IMG/VR virus record: IMGVR_UViG_3300020186_000013
Span: 62,001-126,000 of that record
Direction: 5' to 3' (one strand)
Origin: a virus
DNA length: 64,000 nucleotides
Positions 58,895-64,000 of the stretch are shown piece by piece. The notes beneath the pieces are model-generated. The model saw nothing but the letters and a program-made list of their open reading frames with translations. It did no database searches and was not told the DNA's origin. Position numbers and translations under genes: made by a program. Each line of letters begins with the position of its first letter. Position 1 is the first letter of the stretch.

Positions 58895-59833
58895 TTATCG
58901 GTAGTCGATTCGGGCGAGCCCGCTCGTGTGACCGATGGTGCCGCCCATCGTCTCGTACGCGAAGAACTCCAACATGTACGCCTCGCGGCGAATGTACATT
59001 GTGGTGTCCTCAAGAACGTACGACTTTCCGATGAACTTGGGATCAGCGAAGTGGTACATGGTGTTGGTGGCCACCAGACCCTTCTTGATCGTGACCAGCC
59101 ACTTGCACCCCATGAACTCTTGCAGGCTCCAGCCCTGCTTCATGATGTCCTGGGCGAGGTCGCCGCCCATTTCGTTGCGGGTGAACTTCCCGACTTCCTT
59201 GATGGTGATGTTGTTCAGCAACACCATGTGGACTTCGAGGTTCGACGGCGTGTTGGGCATCACCTTCAGTGAGTCCCACAACGTGTCGCGGGTGATGCCA
59301 CCGGCGATCACCTCGTACTGCACCACGCCCGAGGTCGGGACGATGAGGCCCGGTCCGACGAGGGCCGTGTTTACGGCTCGAAGGAACTTGCCGTCTTCTT
59401 CCGCCAGCATGTCCTTGATCGCGTTGTCGCTGAGGACCTGGCGGATGTCCATGATCCACGTCCTCAATTCATCCACGTCCTTCGTGAATCGAGGGGTCGC
59501 GATCCGGTCAAACATCACGCGGTAGCGGGGACCACGGATGTAGAGGTTCTGGGGCAACGTCGCGAACGGAATGCTGATGGCCGCAGGGCTGTCAGGTTCC
59601 TTGTCGACGATCTTCACCGGCTTGTCGGTGTCGACCTGGCGGTCGAGTTCGTCGTTGGTGATCGGGATCGGCGGCATGATCCGCCGGTAGAAGCCGTCTT
59701 CACGCATCTTCGTGCGGGTGAAGTCGTTGACGGCGTCGATCGCCTGCTTTTCGAGGACGGGGTCCCGAGAAGACAGCTTCTCGAAGATCGTCTCGTTGAG
59801 GAGTTTCGCCTCCTCCTGGGTGGACATGGCCAT
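58895..59833 (-). CDS. major capsid protein
   Basis: 312 residues, a normal size for an HK97-fold capsid subunit. It starts with a helical arm (EEAKLLNETIFEKLSSRDP), then a beta-rich body (PITNDELDRQVDTDKPVKIV; NLEVHMVLLNNITIKEVGKF) and ends with a strand-rich segment (MLEFFAYETMGGTIGHTSGL). It resembles capsid proteins of large myoviruses as I recall them. Strong ribosome-binding site GGAGGTAC and a 3' hairpin fit high expression. The order protease, scaffold, capsid supports the call. Confidence 0.7.
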   Translation of the reverse strand: MAMSTQEEAKLLNETIFEKLSSRDPVLEKQAIDAVNDFTRTKMREDGFYRRIMPPIPITNDELDRQVDTDKPVKIVDKEPDSPAAISIPFATLPQNLYIRGPRYRVMFDRIATPRFTKDVDELRTWIMDIRQVLSDNAIKDMLAEEDGKFLRAVNTALVGPGLIVPTSGVVQYEVIAGGITRDTLWDSLKVMPNTPSNLEVHMVLLNNITIKEVGKFTRNEMGGDLAQDIMKQGWSLQEFMGCKWLVTIKKGLVATNTMYHFADPKFIGKSYVLEDTTMYIRREAYMLEFFAYETMGGTIGHTSGLARIDYR

Positions 59834-59913
59834 CGAATGAGTACCTCCGTGTAACGTCGAGCTGCTAGGGGCAGCCTTATTGGTTGAGGGTTAGAGTCCT
59901 TCCTGTCCCCGGA

Positions 59914-60456
59914 TCACGGGTTGGACGGGATGTAGATCGGCCAGAACGCGATCGCGTCGTAGCCGTATCCGTTATCGACGACGCCGCGAGACACAATACC
60001 GCAGATGGTATCGGTCCAGACGGTGCCCACCTTCAGCTGCCCGGCGTCAATGGCCGGCGAGACCGTCGACGTCAGGTGGTCGTTCGGAGCGTACGTGCCC
60101 GCCACGAACGCGGTCGAGACGAGTTCGTACGCACCAATCGCGACGAGGGCCATGGCCTGGCCGGTCGGATTGATGGGGATGAACACGCCCTTGGTGGTCG
60201 AGGCGTCTGCCGAGTTGTTCATGACGTCCGGGTCGTCCGACCCGTTGAACATGAACAGGGGCATCACCTTGAGGTCGCCGACGCCGAGCAGGTACTGGCC
60301 GGCGGGCGAGAGGTGAACAACAGAACCAGGGAGCACGACGGCGTTGCCCGCGATTACGGTCGGGTCGAACGTCGTGTTGAAGTCAACGGCTGCCGGCTGC
60401 GGCCACCCCTTGAGTGCGTTGAGGGTGTACTGCGTCATCTGCCGTGGGGCACCCAT
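59914..60456 (-). CDS. capsid decoration or head structural protein (180 aa)
   Basis: Beta-rich, Gly/Ala/Val-rich (VLPGSVVHLSPAGQYLLGVG; AMALVAIGAYELVSTAFVAG), no charge clusters, like small capsid decoration proteins. Directly upstream of the capsid gene, with a good GGAGGATT site. A surface decoration role is the best inference. Confidence 0.55.
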   Translation of the reverse strand: MGAPRQMTQYTLNALKGWPQPAAVDFNTTFDPTVIAGNAVVLPGSVVHLSPAGQYLLGVGDLKVMPLFMFNGSDDPDVMNNSADASTTKGVFIPINPTGQAMALVAIGAYELVSTAFVAGTYAPNDHLTSTVSPAIDAGQLKVGTVWTDTICGIVSRGVVDNGYGYDAIAFWPIYIPSNP

Positions 60457-60473
60457 GTGTCAAATCCTCCGTG

Positions 60474-60502
60474 AAAAATCTAGTGGCCGCGAGGGCCACT
60501 AG
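60474..60502 (-). terminator. rho-independent terminator
   Basis: Perfect 9-bp stem CTAGTGGCC / GGCCACTAG, 5-nt loop, followed by ATTTTTC on the minus strand, 25 nt past the stop of the 148-residue gene. It separates the scaffold group from the capsid group. Confidence 0.8.
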
Positions 60503-60526
60503 GTGGAAATCGTTTCCGAACACTTA

Positions 60527-60973
60527 TCAGCGGTCGGGAGACCCGAGCACGGCCAACATGGCCATATCGGACGCCTTCTTTTGGGACGTCTTGCGACCCA
60601 CGAACGGGTCGTTGAGGCTGTCGTAGTCGGTCGGGACCGAGCCGTTGAGCCCGGCCTGCTTCTCGTCCACGCCCTTGCCCAGGTCGCTGCCCTTCTTGAG
60701 CCGCTCCTTGTGCAGTTCGTCGACGGCGTTCTTGAGCAGTTGCAGGGTCTCCGCGTGGCTGCCCAGCATGGCGGCGGCTGCCGCACGCTGGTCCTCGCGG
60801 ACGGCCCCTGTCTTAATCATCAGGTCGAGCACCGGACCGGTGAGGTCCGACGCCTTCTTCTGCATCGACCGGTGAACCTCAATTTCGTCGCACGCCCGCT
60901 TCATTCCGAAGCTGCCGATTTCGACGAACTTGAGGGTATTGTCGATGAACTGCTGCATGAGTGCAGGGTTCAT
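60527..60973 (-). CDS. helical head-assembly protein (148 aa)
   Basis: Mostly helical (MNPALMQQFIDNTLKFVEIG; ETLQLLKNAVDELHKERLKK) with KKASD twice, once near residue 41 and once in QKKASDMAML near the C-terminus. Such K-K-A-S repeats also occur in the scaffold-like protein upstream (KKAE). It could be an internal protein processed by the protease; this is inferred from context. Confidence 0.55.
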   Translation of the reverse strand: MNPALMQQFIDNTLKFVEIGSFGMKRACDEIEVHRSMQKKASDLTGPVLDLMIKTGAVREDQRAAAAAMLGSHAETLQLLKNAVDELHKERLKKGSDLGKGVDEKQAGLNGSVPTDYDSLNDPFVGRKTSQKKASDMAMLAVLGSPDR

Positions 60974-61028
60974 TAGCGAATCTCCTCCATGAGAAAAGGC
61001 GGTAGGTTACTGTCGGTTCAAACGCGGA

Positions 61029-62510
61029 TCAACGGCCGCTGCGACGCGACCGCTGGATGACTTCGGTGATGTAGTCCTTCATGCCGTCGCGGTGGTTACC
61101 CTGCTTGGCAGCTGCCTGCTTGGGCCGGTTCCGACGGTCATGACCCATCTTCGGTTCGCCGCCGCCATCGCCCATGGCGTCGCCGCCAGGAGGTGCGTCG
61201 CCGCCCGGAGGGGGAGCACCGCCGCCCGCATCGGCACCGCCGCCACCGCCACCGCCCTCTTGGGCCATAGCCTGTTGCAGTTCTTCCGGCGTGACGCCGA
61301 GCTGGTCGAGGAGGTCAGCCAGGTGCTGGGCCTCGTCACCGCCGCCTCCCTCGCCACCGCCCGGAGGGGCACCGACGTCGCCGCCACCGCCGCCCGCATC
61401 GGCACCGCCGCCGAGAGCGGCCATCATGCCGCCCGCGTCGCCGCCACCGCCAGGAGGGGGAGCACCGCCACCCATGGGGTCACCGCCGGGAGCACCGCCA
61501 CCACCGCCGGCCATCATGGCCGGGTCGATCGGAGGCATCTCGCCGCCACCGCCCATCGGGTCACCTTCGGCCTGCTTCTGAGCCTGGAAGAAGTTGTCGA
61601 GGAAGTGGGCCACACGAACGGCGTCGTCGTTCGCGGTCTTGATGACGCCGGTGAGGGCCTCGTGGACCATCTGGTCGGCGGCTTGCTTGTCGAAGTTGTT
61701 GGTCGCCAAGCCGGCCAGTTCCCAGCCAGCCTGCATCTGGAGGCTGGCATCGGCGTCGCCGGCCTGCTTCCGTTGCCCGCCGCCGTTGTTGGCCGCGTGC
61801 TGGCGGGCGTCAGCCGCCGTCTTGGAATTGCCGAGTTGCTCGGACATCTGGCTGATCTGGGCACAGATCAGGTTGCCGAGGCCCTGCATGTCCGCCGCGA
61901 TCTTGTGCAGCGGGGTATCTGAGGCGTACTTGTGGCCGTCGAGGGACTCGTTGTCCGTCCGGGCCGGGTGCAAGGAACCGGGGTCCTTCTTGCCTGCCTT
62001 GACACCCTTGGTCTCGATGTCGGGCGTCTGCCCGGTCGGCTGAGGGTTCAGCGGGCTATCGACGTGATCGTCGGCAGCGGAGCCGGCCGTCTGGACGGCA
62101 CCCTCGGCCTTCTTGAGGCGGGCCTTCTTGTCGCGACCCTTCTTCTCGTCCGACTCGTCGGAGTCCGACGACTCGGCCTTGAGGTCCTGCTCGACCTTCT
62201 TCATGAAGGGGTTCTCGGCCTTCTTGGAGAACTGGCCCAGGAACGCCGACGCCGTCTTGGCTTTCGCCTCGGCGGTGCTGTCGACGCTGATGGCACCCTG
62301 CTCTTCCTTGACGTCCTTTTCGTTCTCCTTGGAACGAGCACCAGTCTGTGCGACTTCGGTGCGGTCGTCGACGTTTTTGACGGGGTGCTCGGTCTCACCG
62401 CCGATGGAGCCCGCTTCGGTGTGGGCCTCCTCGGCTGACTTGGTGTGACCGACGCGGCTGAGAAACGATTCGATGGTGGCCATCGAACTCTGTGCGGATT
62501 TGGTTGCCAT
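61029..62510 (-). CDS. scaffold or internal head protein, Gly/Pro-rich (493 aa)
   Basis: ATG at 62510. Charged, Ala/Lys/Glu/Ser-rich N-terminal two thirds without obvious globular domains, then a Gly/Asp/Ala/Pro low-complexity stretch (~330-450) and a basic C-terminus (HDRRNRPKQAAAKQGNHRDG). Between protease and capsid genes, the canonical place of the scaffolding protein. Repeated KKAE/KKA motifs may be protease cleavage sites. Confidence 0.55.
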   Translation of the reverse strand: MATKSAQSSMATIESFLSRVGHTKSAEEAHTEAGSIGGETEHPVKNVDDRTEVAQTGARSKENEKDVKEEQGAISVDSTAEAKAKTASAFLGQFSKKAENPFMKKVEQDLKAESSDSDESDEKKGRDKKARLKKAEGAVQTAGSAADDHVDSPLNPQPTGQTPDIETKGVKAGKKDPGSLHPARTDNESLDGHKYASDTPLHKIAADMQGLGNLICAQISQMSEQLGNSKTAADARQHAANNGGGQRKQAGDADASLQMQAGWELAGLATNNFDKQAADQMVHEALTGVIKTANDDAVRVAHFLDNFFQAQKQAEGDPMGGGGEMPPIDPAMMAGGGGGAPGGDPMGGGAPPPGGGGDAGGMMAALGGGADAGGGGGDVGAPPGGGEGGGGDEAQHLADLLDQLGVTPEELQQAMAQEGGGGGGGADAGGGAPPPGGDAPPGGDAMGDGGGEPKMGHDRRNRPKQAAAKQGNHRDGMKDYITEVIQRSRRSGR

Positions 62511-62595
62511 AGCTGGCAGCACTCCTTTGCTTCGGTTACCTGTGTTGGTCCGTATCGCCAGTCCCTGAGCGGACCTCAGCCACCGTTAGGAGGCG

Positions 62596-64000
62596 TCAGA
62601 TCACCTGATTCTGGACGATACCCAGTCTCGCTGTCAACATGAACTCGTCGTCGAACGCCGCGATGCGTTGCAACGCCGCGACCTTGTAAAGGGCGTACGC
62701 CCTCGCGAGTTCTTCCGCCTCGTGCTTGTCCGAGGCGGACTTCTCGCTCCAGATTCCAGTTTCTAGAACTGGCATCCGGTAGGACCGGATCGAGGCGAGC
62801 TGGCAGCGGTGGTCGACCGCCGCCTTCTCCAAGGACAGCCCGTCCCGGATTTGCAACACCCAGCGGCGAAGCTGGGCCGATGCGGTTTTGGTGGAGAGAG
62901 CAAACGGATTGTTCGTCAGCCGCCGCTCCAAGGACCCGTCAGTAATCATTCGCCCGTAAACGCCACGCAACGCCGCCGCTGCGGGGGCCACGAACTCGGC
63001 CTTCTTGGTGAGCTTCGCGAATTCGCGGAGCGGCAGGATGACCTTCTCGACCGCGAGTGCAGCCAGGGCCTCGGCACACTTCTGCGTGCCGGGTTCGCCC
63101 AGCATCGCAGGATCGACTTTTCCTTGCAACCGGTCGTCGAAGGCGAGCTTGTAGATGTCGTGTACCTGGCGGCGGTCCATGGTCCGCTCCAAGTGGTCGA
63201 GCCCTGCGGCCAGCTTCACCTGTTGGTCAACGTCCGTGGGGTTCATCCGGGAGAAGTAGTCGTCGGCCATCATGACAGCCAGGGGAGCAGAAACGCCCAG
63301 GTCCTCGGCCACCTTGCTGCTGTACGCCCCGTAGGTGCCGTCCCAGCGATCGGACGCAGCCTTGGTGAGGTAGTCCGCCCGATTAGCGTACGCGATGCGG
63401 TCCGCCGGACGGAAGACGTTACTCATGTCGAACCACGTCGGGCGGGGGTTGTCGACGTGCAGCTGGTGGACGTCGTTGCCGACCTTCACCAGGCGGCTCA
63501 GGTTGTCCTTGCACCCGCCGGCCTTGCAGCTGGCTTCTTTGCAGTAGTCGTCGCGGGTCCTGGCCTGATTGCCGCACCACGAGCACGTGTCGTACGGGAC
63601 GCGGCACGCCATCGACACGGCGATGTCCTCGCCACGTGCCAGCTTCTCCATCTCCTTGTCGGCGACCAGCCCGCCGTTGCGTTCCGCCGCCGACTTCTCC
63701 TTGTTCAGGAACGCCAGCAACTCGACGCGACGCATGGTCTCGTTGTACGCGGACTTCTTGATGATCCCGTACGACGCCTGGGGGTCCTTGTTCTTGTGGT
63801 TCCGATACCACCGGGCGAACTTCTCGAACGTGTTGTGGTACTCGCGGCAGGTGGCCTCCTTGAAGCCGTCGCCGTTGCGGTTGGGGCCGTACGCCTCAGT
63901 CGCCCCGTGGGACAAGACGTGGACAGGCTCCTCGTCCTTCGCCGCCTTGATGTTGTCGATGACATCGAGAAAGGCGTGGGACGCCCGCTTGACGAAGTCC
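62596..64000 (-). CDS. probable capsid maturation (prohead) protease, partial 5' end
   Basis: The frame stays open to the window edge (about 467 residues visible). It contains HGATEAYGPNRNGDGF and then a His/Lys-rich stretch (YHNTFEKFARWYRNHKNKDP), with SMACRVPYDTCSWCG and two more Cys pairs forming a probable zinc ribbon near 155-185 of the visible part. This combination I recall from prohead proteases of large myoviruses. The C-terminal half is helical. Catalytic residues cannot be fixed from this alone. A palindrome copy lies inside it. Confidence 0.6.
   Translation of the reverse strand, partial: DFVKRASHAFLDVIDNIKAAKDEEPVHVLSHGATEAYGPNRNGDGFKEATCREYHNTFEKFARWYRNHKNKDPQASYGIIKKSAYNETMRRVELLAFLNKEKSAAERNGGLVADKEMEKLARGEDIAVSMACRVPYDTCSWCGNQARTRDDYCKEASCKAGGCKDNLSRLVKVGNDVHQLHVDNPRPTWFDMSNVFRPADRIAYANRADYLTKAASDRWDGTYGAYSSKVAEDLGVSAPLAVMMADDYFSRMNPTDVDQQVKLAAGLDHLERTMDRRQVHDIYKLAFDDRLQGKVDPAMLGEPGTQKCAEALAALAVEKVILPLREFAKLTKKAEFVAPAAAALRGVYGRMITDGSLERRLTNNPFALSTKTASAQLRRWVLQIRDGLSLEKAAVDHRCQLASIRSYRMPVLETGIWSEKSASDKHEAEELARAYALYKVAALQRIAAFDDEFMLTARLGIVQNQVI
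62751..62767. repeat. dispersed palindrome, copy 8 (inside a gene)
   Basis: CTAGAAACTGGAATCTGG on the minus strand, inside the protease gene, encoding LETGIW. It matches the copy at 9680 except for one base. Confidence 0.45.

Noticed and set aside
61400-61500. Possible collagen-like region in the scaffold-type protein
   Set aside because: Gly and Pro are frequent, but there is no regular G-x-y triplet pattern, only low-complexity GGG/APP runs.

Overview
The window reads as about 64 kb of a large tailed-phage genome (contractile tail, probably jumbo-phage class), or a cognate prophage, with a GC-rich genome. Every convincing gene is on the minus strand, with short gaps or ATGA/TAATG overlaps. 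Transcription therefore runs from position 64000 down to 1 and the order below is given that way. No rRNA, tRNA, CRISPR array, insertion sequence, integrase, terminase or portal was seen. A planctomycete-like host is an inference. It rests on the GC-rich composition and on secreted c-type heme proteins and a matrix-metalloproteinase homologue, gene types common in that phylum, lying inside the virion region.

Head region (64000-56480): a probable capsid maturation protease that runs off the window, a Gly-rich scaffold-like protein, a small helical protein, a probable decoration protein, the major capsid protein, three small structural proteins and a 305-residue head/neck protein. Two small membrane proteins, a 66-residue protein and a Cys-rich neck-like protein follow (56480-54325).

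Tail region (54316-34402): a probable tail terminator, a long contractile sheath (940 residues), the tail tube, a spike/hub protein with a beta-helical C-terminal half, two overlapping probable tail-assembly chaperones, a 1531-residue tape measure protein, baseplate proteins including a gp27-like hub, a gp25-like wedge and a baseplate J protein. A sigma-70-like factor sits among the baseplate genes and may drive late transcription.

Envelope-interaction region (34383-16173): a metalloproteinase with a cysteine switch, two exported CxxCH (heme c) proteins, a Val/Gln-repeat exported protein, then about 14 kb of virion or fiber proteins. These include four that share an N-terminal motif, one with about 17 EAFG-type repeats and one with about 15 FPCP-type repeats. 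Next comes a four-gene glycosyltransferase cluster (16173-10810), suited to modifying virion or host glycans.

Accessory region (10849-1): paired CxxC proteins, a four-helix membrane protein, a gene with a textbook-looking -1 ribosomal frameshift signal, several unknowns, and a three-gene block (Ycf35/DUF1257-like, DUF2997-like, Ycf46-like AAA+ ATPase) that matches a block known from cyanobacteria and other bacteria.

Regulation visible in the sequence: at least ten hairpins, several with T-runs that fit intrinsic terminators, mostly around highly expressed structural genes; a duplicated promoter-like element of about 50 bp; and a dispersed 17-18 bp imperfect palindrome found eight times. No gene-free stretch exceeds 300 bases. 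The longest, 9519-9692, holds a terminator, one palindrome copy and one promoter-like element.
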